A stretch of DNA of 64,000 nucleotides from Dongia rigui. GTDB taxonomy: Bacteria > Pseudomonadota > Alphaproteobacteria > Dongiales > Dongiaceae. The first letter of the stretch is position 1; every line of letters starts with the position of its first letter. The translations under genes and the position numbers were made by a program. The DNA is taken from contig NZ_JAXCLX010000002.1 in assembly GCF_034044635.1 (NCBI RefSeq), positions 744,001-808,000 of the forward strand, given 5' to 3'. Positions 55,080 through 64,000 of this stretch are shown one piece after another. The notes below the pieces were generated by a model that saw only the letters and a list, made by a program, of their open reading frames with translations, was not told the DNA's origin and searched no databases.

Positions 55080-55226
55080 CGGCCCCCGAAATTGCGGCCT
55101 TGTCAGCGGGTTAGCGACACCTAAATGATAATGACTGGCTATTGTAGCGAAGCGGCGGATTTGCCATAGTCCGCCCGGGTCCGGCGCCCACCGCCGGAGG
55201 GATTAAGATTTTAAGGAGAGGCCCAG

Positions 55227-55442
55227 ATGGGTAGCTTCAGCATTTGGCATCTTCTGATCGTTTTGGTCGTCGTGCTCGTCCTGTTCGGTGGCGGCGGCAA
55301 ACTGTCGAAGATCATGGGCGACCTTGGCGCCGGTATTAAAGACTTCAAGAAGAACATCAAGGACGGCAGCAAGGACGACGCGAACATCAACGTCGCGAAG
55401 TCCGAAGAAAAGCCGCGCGAGACGATCGTCGACCGCAGCTGA
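55227..55442 (+). CDS. tatA: Sec-independent protein translocase subunit TatA
   Basis: TatA forms the pore or membrane-thinning patch of twin-arginine export. The 71-residue protein has one N-terminal span ([20 protein letters not shown]), then an amphipathic helix ([19 protein letters not shown]) and a charged tail. The FG motif after the span is present. AAGGAGAGG lies shortly before the ATG, a near-perfect ribosome site that fits the need for excess TatA. Confidence 0.95.
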   Translation: MGSFSIWHLLIVLVVVLVLFGGGGKLSKIMGDLGAGIKDFKKNIKDGSKDDANINVAKSEEKPRETIVDRS

Positions 55443-55502
55443 GAGCCGGCCGTCCGGCTCCCGGGCGCGCGCAACGATCAAGGGTTAAAAGGGTAAGGCT
55501 GG

Positions 55503-55979
55503 ATGTTCGACATCGGCTGGAGCGAGATGTTGATCATCGGCGTGGTCGTCCTTGTGGTCTTGGGACCCAAGGAGCTGCCGCACGCCCTGAAGACCTTTTC
55601 GCATTGGATGCGCGCGGCTCGTAAGCTTGGTTCTGAGTTCCAGAGCGGCGTCAATGAAATCGTCCGCGAAGCGGAACTGGAAGATGCCAAGCGCGAACTG
55701 CAGAAAATCAGTTCGCATTCGATCAGTGACAAGATCGAGAAGGCCATCGACCCATCCGGCGATTTGAAAAAGGCGATCAACGAGCCGGTCGCCGAGACGA
55801 AAGCCGCCTTGTCCGAGCCGCAGGCTGAGGCTGAACCAGCCCCGCCGAACATCGCCGATATGACGGCCACCATGCCGTCCCTGGCCGTGACGCCTGAGGC
55901 AGCACCGGCTGTTGCCGCCAGTGAGACCAGCGCCGATCAGCCGGTGCAGAACACCACCGACAAGAGCCTGTCCGCATGA
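55503..55979 (+). CDS. tatB: Sec-independent protein translocase subunit TatB
   Basis: TatB, with TatC, is the receptor for twin-arginine signals. The 158-residue protein starts MFDIGWSEMLIIGVVVLVVL with GPKELPHALKT after the span, the LGPKELP pattern that separates TatB from TatA. An amphipathic helix follows, then an acidic Ala/Pro-rich tail. The stop overlaps the tatC start (ATGA). Confidence 0.95.
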   Translation: MFDIGWSEMLIIGVVVLVVLGPKELPHALKTFSHWMRAARKLGSEFQSGVNEIVREAELEDAKRELQKISSHSISDKIEKAIDPSGDLKKAINEPVAETKAALSEPQAEAEPAPPNIADMTATMPSLAVTPEAAPAVAASETSADQPVQNTTDKSLSA

Positions 55980-56782
55980 GTGGCGCCGAAGAAGATAAGA
56001 AGATGCCCTTGTTGGAGCATCTGGTGGAACTGCGCACGCGCCTGCTTTATGCGGCACTCGGCTTTTTCCTGGCCTTCATCGTCTGCTTCTATTTCGCGCA
56101 GCATATTCTCGAATTCCTGCAGCGGCCGCTCGCCCTGTTGCTGCCGGCCGGCCGGCCGATGATCTTCACGGATCTCACCGAGCCGTTCTTCACGCAGCTC
56201 AAGGTCGCGGCCTTTGGGGCGCTATGCGTGTCCTTTCCCATCATCGCGGCGCAGATCTGGGCCTTTATTGCGCCCGGCCTCTATAAGCATGAGAAAAGCG
56301 CGTTCTTGCCGTTCCTGATCGCCACGCCGATCATGTTCGCGGTCGGCATGGCGTTCGTCTATTACGTCCTCATGCCGATGGCGTGGAAGTTCTTCTTGGG
56401 GTTTGAGACCGCTGGCGGCGAGGGGAAGTTGGCGATCGAGCTCCTGCCCAAGATCGGCGAGTACATCAATCTGATCATGAAGCTGATCTTCGCTTTCGGT
56501 TTCTGCTTCGAATTGCCCGTGCTTTTGACCCTGCTTGCCAAGGTGGGCATCGTCGGTTCGCAGGGTTTGCGGGAAAAACGCCGCTACGCCATCGTCGCGA
56601 TCGTCGTGGTGGCCGCTGTCGTAACCCCGCCCGACGCCCTCAGCATGATGTCGCTCGCCGTGCCGATGCTGCTGCTCTACGAAGTCTCCATCTTCATGGC
56701 CAAGTTGGTCGAAAAGAAGCGCGCCGAGGCTGAAGCCAAGGGTGAGGAAGACCAGCCCGGAACGGACGTCAAACCGGCCTAA
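55976..56782 (+). CDS. tatC: Sec-independent protein translocase subunit TatC
   Basis: TatC is the six-span core of the Tat receptor. The 268-residue protein has MPLLEHLVELRTRLLYAALG at the N-terminus (the signal-binding ELR region), then KVAAFGALCVSFPIIAAQIW, FAPGLYKHEK-like FIAPGLYKHEKSAFLPF, and FGFCFELPVLL. A charged C-terminal tail extends past the last span. Within this window the binding protein at 24937 is a likely Tat client. Confidence 0.96.
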   Translation: MSGAEEDKKMPLLEHLVELRTRLLYAALGFFLAFIVCFYFAQHILEFLQRPLALLLPAGRPMIFTDLTEPFFTQLKVAAFGALCVSFPIIAAQIWAFIAPGLYKHEKSAFLPFLIATPIMFAVGMAFVYYVLMPMAWKFFLGFETAGGEGKLAIELLPKIGEYINLIMKLIFAFGFCFELPVLLTLLAKVGIVGSQGLREKRRYAIVAIVVVAAVVTPPDALSMMSLAVPMLLLYEVSIFMAKLVEKKRAEAEAKGEEDQPGTDVKPA

Positions 56783-56855
56783 GCGTGTCTTTGACCGGCC
56801 GCGGGTTCCGTCCTATAAGTTGAGCCGAATCGAGGATCTGGAGCTCGACGGCTAA

Positions 56856-58133
56856 ATGTTTGACCCAAAATGGATTCGTGACAATCCTGACGCCTTTGAT
56901 GCGGGGCGGGCGCGGCGCGGCCTGCCAGCTTTGGCGGCGACGGTAATCGACCTCGACGGCAAGCGCCGGTCGACGCAGACTGCCTGGCAGGAAATGCAGG
57001 CCAAGCGCAACGAGCTTTCCAAGCAGGTCGGCCAGATCAAGTCGAAGGGCGGTGACGCCTCGGCCGTGATGGCCGAAGTGGCCAGCCTCAAGGACCGCAT
57101 GGCCGAAGCTGAGGTCGAGGAGCAGAAGGCGGCCGCCGAACTGGATGCTCTGTTGGCGCAGCAGCCTAATCTCCCGGTCGCCGACGTGCCCGATGGTGCC
57201 GATGAAACCGCGAACCGGATCGAGCGCGAAGTCGGCCAACGCCGCAACTTTGCCTTTGCACCGAAGCAGCATTTCGAGCTCGGCGAAGCATTGGGCCTTA
57301 TGGATTTTGCTGCGGCGGCCAAGATCTCCGGCGCGCGTTTCGTGGTGTTGAAGGGCGCCTTGGCCCGGCTCGAACGTGCCCTTGGGCAGTTCATGCTGGA
57401 CCTGCACACGGCCGAGCATGGCTATACGGAAGTCAACCCACCGTTCCTGGTAAAGGACGTCTCGCTCTATGGCACCGGCAATCTGCCGAAGTTCGCCGAA
57501 GATCTGTTCAAGACGGAGCAGGGGCATTATCTCATTCCGACATCCGAGGTGCCGCTCACCAATCTGGCGGCCGATGAAATCGTGGACGAGACCAAGCTGC
57601 CGTTCCGCTATACCGCGTTGACGGCCTGCTTCCGGTCGGAAGCGGGTGCTGCCGGCCGTGATACCCGCGGCATGATCCGCCAGCATCAGTTCTGGAAGGT
57701 CGAGATGGTGTCGATTGCGCATCCGGATGAATCGGATGCCGAACACCAGCGCATGACCAAATGCGCCGAGAACGTGCTTGCGAAGCTCGGCCTGCCGTAT
57801 CGGGTCATGACGCTCTCGACCGGCGATATGGGTTTCTCCTCGCAGAAGACGTTCGACATCGAGGTCTGGCTGCCGGGCCAGGGAATGTACCGCGAAATTT
57901 CAAGCTGCTCGAACTGCGGCGAGTTCCAGGCGCGGCGCATGAAGGCGCGCTGCCGCAAGCCGGGCGAGAAGGGGACGCGCTTCGTGCACACGCTGAATGG
58001 TTCGGGCGTCGCGGTCGGTCGTGCCCTTATCGCCGTGCTGGAAAATTATCAGCAGGAAGACGGCTCGATCGTCGTGCCGGATGCTCTGCGTCCCTACATG
58101 AACGGTCTCGAGGTCATTCGCCCCCATGCTTAA
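56856..58133 (+). CDS. serS: Seryl-tRNA synthetase
   Basis: SerRS has 425 residues. An N-terminal coiled coil (about 30-100, [20 protein letters not shown]) grips the tRNA. The class II core has motif 2 [29 protein letters not shown], then [19 protein letters not shown] and motif 3 [19 protein letters not shown]. Its last bases overlap surE by 8. tat-serS-surE-pcm-nlpD is a common alphaproteobacterial order. Confidence 0.96.
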   Translation: MFDPKWIRDNPDAFDAGRARRGLPALAATVIDLDGKRRSTQTAWQEMQAKRNELSKQVGQIKSKGGDASAVMAEVASLKDRMAEAEVEEQKAAAELDALLAQQPNLPVADVPDGADETANRIEREVGQRRNFAFAPKQHFELGEALGLMDFAAAAKISGARFVVLKGALARLERALGQFMLDLHTAEHGYTEVNPPFLVKDVSLYGTGNLPKFAEDLFKTEQGHYLIPTSEVPLTNLAADEIVDETKLPFRYTALTACFRSEAGAAGRDTRGMIRQHQFWKVEMVSIAHPDESDAEHQRMTKCAENVLAKLGLPYRVMTLSTGDMGFSSQKTFDIEVWLPGQGMYREISSCSNCGEFQARRMKARCRKPGEKGTRFVHTLNGSGVAVGRALIAVLENYQQEDGSIVVPDALRPYMNGLEVIRPHA

Positions 58134-58965
58134 GACGCCTTTCAACCTGAAGAAGGCCCGCATCCTTGTTACCAATGATGATGGAATCCACGCGCCGGGC
58201 CTCAAGGTCCTTGAAAAGATCGCCAAGAGCCTGTCATCCGATGTCTGGGTTGTGGCGCCTGAAAGCGAGCACAGTGGTGCCTCGCATTCCCTGACCCTGC
58301 GACGCCCGTTGCAGATCAGCAAAGTGGCGACGCGCAAGTTCGCCGTTTCCGGCACGCCCAGCGATTGCACCTTGATCGCTGTCAATCACCTGATGAAGGA
58401 TCGCCGGCCGGATATCGTCCTGTCCGGTGTCAATCGTGGCGCCAATCTGGGCGAGGATGTCCTTTATTCAGGCACCGTCGCGGCGGCGATGGAAGGGGCC
58501 ATGCTGGGCATCCCTGCGATCGCGTTCAGCCAAGTGCGCGTGCGTGCCAAGGACAAGCTGCATTGGGAGACTGCCGCTGCCTTCGGACCGGAGGTCGTGC
58601 GCAAGCTGGTAACCATTGCTTGGCCCAAGGGCGTGTTGATGAGTGTCAATTTCCCGCCCGTCCCGCCCAAGGAAGTGACTGGCATCGAGGTTGGCCGCCA
58701 GGGCCGGCGCATGTCGCATGTCGAGGTTGTCCATGCGCGCGACCCGTTCGAGCGGGAAGTGACCTGGATCGGCGATTTCCCGACCGACGAACCGGAGCAT
58801 CCCGAAACCGACCTTGGCATCATCATGACCAAGGCCGTGTCGGTGACGCCGCTCCATTTCGATTTGACGCATGCGGCGATGCTGCGGCGGATGGAAGGTT
58901 TGTTCCCCCAGCCGAAGACGGTGGCCAAGAGGAAGACAGGCAAGGTGGACGGCCTGCCTCGATGA
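58126..58965 (+). CDS. surE: 5'-nucleotidase SurE
   Basis: SurE is a metal-dependent phosphatase acting on nucleoside monophosphates and a stationary-phase survival factor. The 279 residues contain [14 protein letters not shown] (metal DD and substrate site), [46 protein letters not shown] and NFP. The start lies within the end of serS; the stop overlaps pcm (ATGA), pointing to coupled translation. Confidence 0.95.
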   Translation: MLKTPFNLKKARILVTNDDGIHAPGLKVLEKIAKSLSSDVWVVAPESEHSGASHSLTLRRPLQISKVATRKFAVSGTPSDCTLIAVNHLMKDRRPDIVLSGVNRGANLGEDVLYSGTVAAAMEGAMLGIPAIAFSQVRVRAKDKLHWETAAAFGPEVVRKLVTIAWPKGVLMSVNFPPVPPKEVTGIEVGRQGRRMSHVEVVHARDPFEREVTWIGDFPTDEPEHPETDLGIIMTKAVSVTPLHFDLTHAAMLRRMEGLFPQPKTVAKRKTGKVDGLPR

Positions 58966-59639
58966 GCCTGCATGCGCGCAAGATTCGCATGATCATGGGG
59001 TTGCGGCGTGCCGGCTTGACCGACACGGACGTCCTCAATGCGATCGAGCGCATTCCGCGCGAGCTCTTCGTGCTGGATAGCTTCCACGACCAGGCCTATG
59101 AAGACCAGGCACTGCCGATCAGCCATGGCCAGACGATCAGCCAGCCGCAGATCGTCGCCATGATGACCGAAGCCCTGGAGGTCAAGAAGACGCACAAGGT
59201 GCTGGAGATCGGCACCGGTTCCGGCTATCAGGCCGCTGTGTTGTCGCGACTGTGCCGCCGGCTCTATACGATCGAGCGTTATAAGTCGTTGCTCGCCGAA
59301 GCGGAGCAGCGCTTCCATCATTTGCGCCTGCATAACATCACCAGCCGCTGCAGCGATGGTTCGCGCGGTTGGCGCGAACAGGCGCCGTTCGATCGCATCA
59401 TTGTAACGGCCGCCGCCGCCGAAGTGCCGCAAACGCTGGTGGATCAGCTGGCCGTCGGCGGCATCATGGTCATTCCCGTCGGGCCGGAACGGGGTGACCA
59501 GGTACTGGTCAAGTTGACCAAGCAGGAGGATGGCTCGGTCTCGCCGAAAATCATCACGGACGTGCGCTTCGTGCCATTGGTCGAAGGCGCCTTGCCGGAA
59601 GGCGAGGGCAGGCCCACGCCGCGACGAATGGAGAATTGA
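58962..59639 (+). CDS. pcm: Protein-L-isoaspartate O-methyltransferase
   Basis: Pcm repairs isoaspartyl damage with S-adenosylmethionine. The 225-residue product has LPISHGQTISQPQIVAMMTE, the SAM motif VLEIGTGSGYQAAVLS, YTIERYKSL, and FDRIIVTAAAAEVPQTLVDQ, all as in the family. ATG 58962 overlaps the surE stop (ATGA); the frame is open upstream to 58365 but only as a shadow of surE. Confidence 0.95.
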   Translation: MSLHARKIRMIMGLRRAGLTDTDVLNAIERIPRELFVLDSFHDQAYEDQALPISHGQTISQPQIVAMMTEALEVKKTHKVLEIGTGSGYQAAVLSRLCRRLYTIERYKSLLAEAEQRFHHLRLHNITSRCSDGSRGWREQAPFDRIIVTAAAAEVPQTLVDQLAVGGIMVIPVGPERGDQVLVKLTKQEDGSVSPKIITDVRFVPLVEGALPEGEGRPTPRRMEN

Positions 59640-59641
59640 GA

Positions 59642-60883
59642 ATGCGGCGGTGGCTCGGCGTCCTGGCGCTCACGGCGTTTCTTGCGGGTTGCGGCAACAT
59701 GATCGCGCCCAGCATGAACGCGACCTATTCGTCGGCACCCAAGAATCCCAACATGGGACAGATCGTCAATGGCAGCTATGTCGTGGCGCCGGGCGACACG
59801 CTGGCCATCATCTCGAACCGCACCAACACGCCGATCCGGGCCCTCATCGACAATAACGGCCTGCAGCCGCCCTATAACCTGCGGCCCGGCCAGGAACTCC
59901 GCATCTCCCAGCGCCAGACTTACGTGGTCAAGGCCGGGGACACGCTGAGTGCCCTCGCCAGGCGCTTCCGCGTTCAGCAGAGTGCCGTGGTCGAGCTCAA
60001 TGAATTGAAGCCACCATATGCCCTGCGCGTCGGTCAGACACTGACGCTACCGAGTGCTGTGGAGGCGACCCAAAGCGCTGCCGTGCCGCTGCCAAGCTCG
60101 ACGCCCCCGACGCCGCCCGCACCCGAGGTCGATGTGGTACCGTCGGCAGCCACTGCCGGAAGTGTTTCCGCGACCGCTTTGCCGCCACCGCCCGGGGCGA
60201 CGACGGCGCCAAAGCCCCTTGCCCCGGCGCCGACCATGCCGGCCACTTCGTCCTCATCGACTGCCAAGGTCCAGCCATTGCCGCCGCCGGTGACCGTGCC
60301 GTCGGCAACGACACCGAAGTCGGTGCCAACGACATCGAAAGCGCCGGCTGCCGAGCCCGATTTGACCGCTGCCGAAGAGGCGGTCGAAGGCGCCTATGAA
60401 CAGCAGCAGGGGGCCAAGACTACACCTGCGCCAGCACCGGCACCGGCTGCGTCGAAAGCGGCACCGGTTCAGCAGGCGGCCGTTGTCTCTGCGCCGAGCA
60501 GTTCGGGCTTTGTCTGGCCGGCACAGGGCAAGGTGATCTCGAAGTTCGGCACGACCTCGGACGGGTTGCGCAATGACGGCATCAATATTTCAGCGCCGGT
60601 CGGGGCACCTGTCATGGCAGCGGCCGATGGGACCGTCGCCTATGCTGGCAATCAGCTGCGCGGTTTCGGCAACTTGGTTCTCATTCGCCATGCCAATGGC
60701 CTGATCACGGCCTATGCGCACAACCAGTCGCTGCTGGTGCAGAAGGGCGACAAGGTCAAGCGTGGCGCGGTCATTGCCCGGGTCGGGCAGACTGGCAATG
60801 TGGCCAAGCCCCAGCTTCATTTCGAGATCCGCAAGGGCGAGGAGCCGGTCGACCCGATGAAGTATCTGGACGGCGGTGCCTAA
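59642..60883 (+). CDS. nlpD: NlpD-like LysM/LytM lipoprotein, catalytically degenerate
   Basis: The 413-residue lipoprotein (VLALTAFLAGC, C17) has two LysM peptidoglycan-binding modules (VVAPGDTLAIISNRTNTP; VVKAGDTLSALARRFRV), a long Pro/Ala/Ser-rich linker and a C-terminal M23/LytM domain. Zinc residues are lost: NDGINIS replaces HxGxD, and PQLHFEIR replaces HLHFE. That fits NlpD/EnvC proteins, which activate division amidases rather than cut peptidoglycan. ATG 59642 follows the pcm stop by 2 bases. Its stop overlaps the convergent DUF815 gene. Confidence 0.92.
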   Translation: MRRWLGVLALTAFLAGCGNMIAPSMNATYSSAPKNPNMGQIVNGSYVVAPGDTLAIISNRTNTPIRALIDNNGLQPPYNLRPGQELRISQRQTYVVKAGDTLSALARRFRVQQSAVVELNELKPPYALRVGQTLTLPSAVEATQSAAVPLPSSTPPTPPAPEVDVVPSAATAGSVSATALPPPPGATTAPKPLAPAPTMPATSSSSTAKVQPLPPPVTVPSATTPKSVPTTSKAPAAEPDLTAAEEAVEGAYEQQQGAKTTPAPAPAPAASKAAPVQQAAVVSAPSSSGFVWPAQGKVISKFGTTSDGLRNDGINISAPVGAPVMAAADGTVAYAGNQLRGFGNLVLIRHANGLITAYAHNQSLLVQKGDKVKRGAVIARVGQTGNVAKPQLHFEIRKGEEPVDPMKYLDGGA

Positions 60884-61737
60884 AGCACAATCTTCTTGCC
60901 GAGGCGGCCCGCCAAATCCTGGATGAACTGCCAGGCGACACGGCCGGAACGCGATCCGCGGGTCACCGACCATTCGATGGCCTGGGCGTGCACCTCATCG
61001 CGCGGCAGGTCGAGGCCGAAGCTGGCGCAATAGCCATCGATGATGGCAAAGAAGGTTTCCTGGTCGCAATTGTGGAAACCGAGCCACAAGCCGAAGCGAT
61101 CGGAGAGCGACACCTTCTCCTCGACTGCTTCCGAGGGATTGATGGCCGTCGAGCGCTCGTTCTCGATCATGTCGCGCGGCATCAGGTGCCGGCGGTTCGA
61201 TGTGGCATAAAAGAGCACATTGCCCGGCCGGCCTTCTAGCCCGCCCTCCAGCACCGCTTTCAGCGATTTATAGCTGGCATCATTGGCATCGAAGGACAGG
61301 TCGTCGCAGAAGATCACACTGCGGTGCTTCGTATCGCGCAGCAATTGCAGCAGGCGTGGCAAGGTGACGAGGTCTTCGCGGTGGATTTCGATCAGCTTCA
61401 GCGGCGTCTTGAGGTCGAGGTTGATGGCGGCGTGAACCGCCTTGACCAGCGAGCTCTTGCCGGTGCCACGGGCACCCCACAGCAGGGCATTGTTGGCGGG
61501 CAGGCCGGCCGCAAAGCGACGGGTATTGTCGAGGAGGATATCCTTGTTGCGATCGATGCCCTGCAGCAAGTTGATATGAACGCGCGATACGCTGGGCACC
61601 GGCTCAAGCCAGCTCGTCTCGGCTTGCCAGACAAAGGCGTCGGCAGCCGAAAGGTCGACGGCCCTGGCGGCCTGTGGCGCGAGGCGCTCCAGGCTGTCGG
61701 CGATGCGCTGCAGCAGGGGAAGGATATCGTTGCTCAT
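60880..61737 (-). CDS. DUF815-family P-loop ATPase
   Basis: The 285-residue AAA-type ATPase has an N-terminal helical part, Walker A GARGTGKSSLVKA, Walker B IFCDDLSFD, and a sensor-like FYATSNRRHLMPRD, then a C-terminal helical lid (SDRFGLWLGFHNCDQETFF). The DDLSF and TSNRRHL motifs are typical of DUF815. Convergent placement against nlpD is common in Alphaproteobacteria. Its role is unknown; a chaperone-like job in envelope or cell-cycle processes is only guessed. Confidence 0.88.
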   Translation of the reverse strand: MSNDILPLLQRIADSLERLAPQAARAVDLSAADAFVWQAETSWLEPVPSVSRVHINLLQGIDRNKDILLDNTRRFAAGLPANNALLWGARGTGKSSLVKAVHAAINLDLKTPLKLIEIHREDLVTLPRLLQLLRDTKHRSVIFCDDLSFDANDASYKSLKAVLEGGLEGRPGNVLFYATSNRRHLMPRDMIENERSTAINPSEAVEEKVSLSDRFGLWLGFHNCDQETFFAIIDGYCASFGLDLPRDEVHAQAIEWSVTRGSRSGRVAWQFIQDLAGRLGKKIVL

Positions 61738-61795
61738 CTGCTTCCGGTTCCTTGACGGGATCGGCGGATGTCATAGCGGCTTTGGGCGTTTGAAT

Positions 61796-62395
61796 CTAGG
61801 CCGCCCCGGAATCTATAGCTTGGGCGCGCTGGAATGCCGGCCTCGCCGCCGCCCGGGACAGATAGGCCAAAAACGCAGGCTTTTCGGGCACGATGTTCAT
61901 GATCTTCATGCCGTAATAGAGGCTGGTCACCATCAATATGTCGGCGGCGCTGAAGCGCGCGCCCAACAGCCAGTTTTGTTCCGAGACGGCATTTTCAATG
62001 GCGCAGATGCAACGGTCGAAGCTGCCCCAGCCGGCCTGCATTTCCGGCACCTCCAGGTTCATGGCGGCCTGGAAGAATGCCGGCTCCATGTTGCCGGTGG
62101 CGAAGTACATCCACTGCTGATAGGGGCCGCGCAAAGGGTCGTCGAGGCGGGGCGCCAGGCCCGCGCCGATGAACTTGTCGGCAAGGTAGGCGCAGATGGC
62201 GCCGGATTCCGCCACGTGAACACCGTCGTCTTCCAGTGCCGGCACCTTTCTGAGGGGGCTGATCGCGTCGAAGCCCGGGCGCTTCTGCTCGCCCTGTCGA
62301 ATATCGACCAGCACACGGTCGTAGGGGCAGCCGATCTCCTCCAGCAGCCAGAGCACGCGGATCGAACGGGTATGTGGCGACCAATAGAGCTTCAT
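61796..62395 (-). CDS. Glutathione S-transferase family protein
   Basis: The 199-residue cytoplasmic protein has the thioredoxin-like N-domain (MKLYWSPHTRSIRVLWLLEE, the S in SPHTRS being the likely glutathione contact, then KVPALEDDGVHVAESGAICA), followed by the all-helical C-domain (FSAADILMVTSLYYG). ATG 62395 starts exactly at the family N-terminus; a frame open to 62452 is too long. The substrate is unknown. Confidence 0.9.
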   Translation of the reverse strand: MKLYWSPHTRSIRVLWLLEEIGCPYDRVLVDIRQGEQKRPGFDAISPLRKVPALEDDGVHVAESGAICAYLADKFIGAGLAPRLDDPLRGPYQQWMYFATGNMEPAFFQAAMNLEVPEMQAGWGSFDRCICAIENAVSEQNWLLGARFSAADILMVTSLYYGMKIMNIVPEKPAFLAYLSRAAARPAFQRAQAIDSGAA

Positions 62396-62467
62396 GCGCT
62401 TGTTCCCCCAGAACGCTGCCAATACCAGATCATCCGGGAGCCACTCTTGCAAGATGCCGGCGATGAT

Positions 62468-63364
62468 TCACGGCTGCGCCAAGGAATCCCAGAAGGCGGA
62501 GATTATCCCAGCAACGCACCCGCCATTGTCCTCGGTAAGGACATGACCGGTCTGCGACAATTCGATGAAGCATGCGTCCTGCCGCAACTCGGTGATGGCT
62601 GCTGCCTGCGTGAAGGCGATAACGGGATCTTCGCGGCCATGCACCATCAGCAGCGGGACCGTGGTGCCGCCAAGGAGATGTCGGCGATCGCCTGTCGCGC
62701 GCATGGCGAGCGCTTGCCGCCAGATCCCGGCGGTATGGTGCCCGCGCGACAGTGCGGCGAGGGTCGCCTGATATCGGGTCGATCGATCGCCTATGAGGCT
62801 CGGACCGGCAAAGACTTCCTCAGCCGCGAGGAAGAAGTCGACAAGGCTTTCTTGATCGGCAACCTGGACGATCGAACGTCGCATCATGCGATCGGCCTCT
62901 GCTGTGCTGTTCAGCCAGTCTTGGCCCGCGCTGGTCATCAGGCCGGAGACGCTCGATACGCGGTCTGGATGCTGGGCGCCGAGGATCTGGGCGATCATGC
63001 CGCCCATTGAGAACCCTGCCAGATGGGCTGTGGGAATCTCCAGCGCGTCAAGCAATCGAATGGTGTCTGCCGCCATATCGAAAAGCGTGTAAGGGGGGTG
63101 GCCGGACGGCTGGTTCCAGCCGGGGAACGCCTCCTCCCGCAATTCTGGATCGTGTTGCGGGCCAAACAGTTGCGATAGCCCGGCATCGCGGTTGTCGAAG
63201 AGGATCAACGGTCTCGTGCTGGCAAGTGATGACAGCAGGGACGCCGGCCAATCCGTCGCCTGCATGCCGAGACCCTGGATGAGCAGGGCAGGCGGCGCGT
63301 CGGAGTTGGGCGAGGGGACGGTGTCGTACCACAGGGTGACACCGTCCAAATCGAGATGAGGCAA
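62468..63364 (-). CDS. Alpha/beta-hydrolase fold protein
   Basis: The 298-residue hydrolase has the oxyanion region LLIQGLGMQATDWP, FDNRDAGLS, the nucleophile elbow AGFSMGGMIAQ (serine), an acid in HGREDPVI and the histidine in ELSQTGHVLTED. This is the pattern of epoxide-hydrolase/esterase-like enzymes. No ATG suits the N-terminus. TTG 63364 places the protein just behind the binding-protein stop; a frame open to 63451 would overlap that gene by 73 bases. The substrate is unknown. Confidence 0.85.
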   Translation of the reverse strand: MPHLDLDGVTLWYDTVPSPNSDAPPALLIQGLGMQATDWPASLLSSLASTRPLILFDNRDAGLSQLFGPQHDPELREEAFPGWNQPSGHPPYTLFDMAADTIRLLDALEIPTAHLAGFSMGGMIAQILGAQHPDRVSSVSGLMTSAGQDWLNSTAEADRMMRRSIVQVADQESLVDFFLAAEEVFAGPSLIGDRSTRYQATLAALSRGHHTAGIWRQALAMRATGDRRHLLGGTTVPLLMVHGREDPVIAFTQAAAITELRQDACFIELSQTGHVLTEDNGGCVAGIISAFWDSLAQP

Positions 63365-63378
63365 ATGAGGTATGCGTC

Positions 63379-64000
63379 TTAGAGGCCGAGTGATTTCTTG
63401 ACGGCAACCGCTCCATCGCTCCCGTCCTGAGCGGCCACGCCTGCCAGCCATTTGTCGAGATATTCGGGATGCGCCTTCAAGGCTTTGGCGGCCGCCTCGG
63501 TGGCGCTCATGCCGTCATGAATGAGGTAGCCCATGCCCTCGTTTTCCAGCGGAACATCGAAGGTGATGTTCTTGAGCAACGCCGCCACATTGGGGCATTC
63601 ATCGAGATAGCCCTTGCGCACCTGGGTGTGGACGGTGGCGGCGCCAAGGTCAGGCCCGTAATAGGCGTCGCCACCGGTCAGGTAGGCGATCGGAAAATCA
63701 TTGTTCATCGGGTGTGGCGCCCAACCTTGGAAGACAATCCAATCCTTGTGGCGCACGGCCTTGTCGACCTGGGTGAGCATGCCCTGTTCACTTGACTCAA
63801 CGACTTCCCAGTCTTCGAGTTTGAACTTGGCATCCTTGGTGATGTCGAACATCAACTGATTGGAGCCTGGTTCGATGCCGTACATCTTCTTGTCGAATTT
63901 GTCGGCATGGGCTGCGAGATCGGCGATGTCGTGAACGCCGGCATCATAGACATATTGCGGGACAGCGAAGGTGTATTTGGCGCCTTCCAAATTCTGATGC
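63379..64000 (-). CDS. Choline/glycine-betaine ABC transporter binding protein, 5' end outside window
   Basis: The last 207 codons are visible. The frame runs off the window edge (HQNLEGAKYTFAVPQYV at the edge), so start and signal peptide are not seen. Marks of the OpuAC/ProX/ChoX family are GIEPGSNQLMFD, VVESSEQGML, WIVFQGWAPHPMN, YLTGGDAYYGPDLGAATVHT and GMSATEAAAKALKAHPEYLDKWL (split: GMSATEAAAKAL, HPEYLDKWL). Tryptophans in WVVFQGWAPH-type segments usually bind quaternary amines. Whether choline or betaine is bound cannot be decided. Confidence 0.9.
   Translation of the reverse strand, partial: HQNLEGAKYTFAVPQYVYDAGVHDIADLAAHADKFDKKMYGIEPGSNQLMFDITKDAKFKLEDWEVVESSEQGMLTQVDKAVRHKDWIVFQGWAPHPMNNDFPIAYLTGGDAYYGPDLGAATVHTQVRKGYLDECPNVAALLKNITFDVPLENEGMGYLIHDGMSATEAAAKALKAHPEYLDKWLAGVAAQDGSDGAVAVKKSLGL

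Noticed and set aside
55115-55145. Fur-like AATGATAATGAC stretch before tatA
   Set aside because: Only a half-site is present and the gene has no iron link.

Overview
This 64 kb window is a gene-dense stretch of bacterial chromosome, apparently of high G+C content. Gene content and order point to an alphaproteobacterium, most likely of the Rhodospirillales. The clues are yebC-ruvCAB-ybgC-tolQRAB-pal-cpoB-tilS-ftsH, tatABC-serS-surE-pcm-nlpD, an aapJQMP amino-acid transporter, a PAS_5-type protein, a class II DAHP synthase and citramalate synthase. The genus cannot be fixed from the sequence. I see no rRNA, tRNA, CRISPR array, insertion sequence, prophage or integrase. No gap between genes exceeds about 250 bases.

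Layout. 1-2746: yebC (5' end outside the window) and the ruvC-ruvA-ruvB Holliday-junction genes, coupled by overlapping stop/start codons. 2764-10895: the Tol-Pal envelope system (ybgC, tolQ, tolR, tolA, tolB, tolB2, pal, pal2, cpoB). Both the periplasmic TolB and the lipoprotein Pal are present twice in tandem. 10867-18953: tilS, ftsH, folP, glmM, gloA and a chemoreceptor. 19082-23097: citrate synthase, divergent from a two-gene ABC transporter of unknown substrate. 23199-27221: a polyamine-type ABC importer whose binding protein carries a Tat signal. 27357-36743: glutathione reductase, DAHP synthase, nicotinate phosphoribosyltransferase, NAD synthetase, GluRS and CysRS. 36890-41868: a PAS_5 protein, a LysE exporter, citramalate synthase, a TrmJ-type methyltransferase, and a small MoaD/ThiS-like protein beside a cytoplasmic Asp-box propeller. 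42056-48521: rpsD, cystathionine beta-lyase and the Aap importer. 48518-50934 (minus strand): a ThiE-like protein, class I aldolase, an unknown small protein and a group III truncated globin. 51120-55079: a lipoprotein with three YcgJ-like repeats and a ferric-iron-type ABC permease/ATPase without a binding protein. 55227-60883: tatABC, serS, surE, pcm, nlpD. 60880-64000 (minus strand): a DUF815 ATPase, a GST, an alpha/beta hydrolase and a choline/betaine-binding protein cut by the window end.

Most genes are housekeeping. The main departures are: (1) the duplicated TolB/Pal set, in which TolB2 lacks the N-terminal strand that binds TolA in E. coli while its C-terminal 100 residues are nearly identical to TolB; (2) the MoaD/ThiS-like protein ending in Gly-Gly next to a signal-less Asp-box propeller; (3) an NsrR-like palindrome in front of the globin and a co-translated unknown gene; (4) the triple-repeat lipoprotein. 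Where several starts were possible I chose by Shine-Dalgarno, signal peptide and family N-terminus, and give the alternatives.
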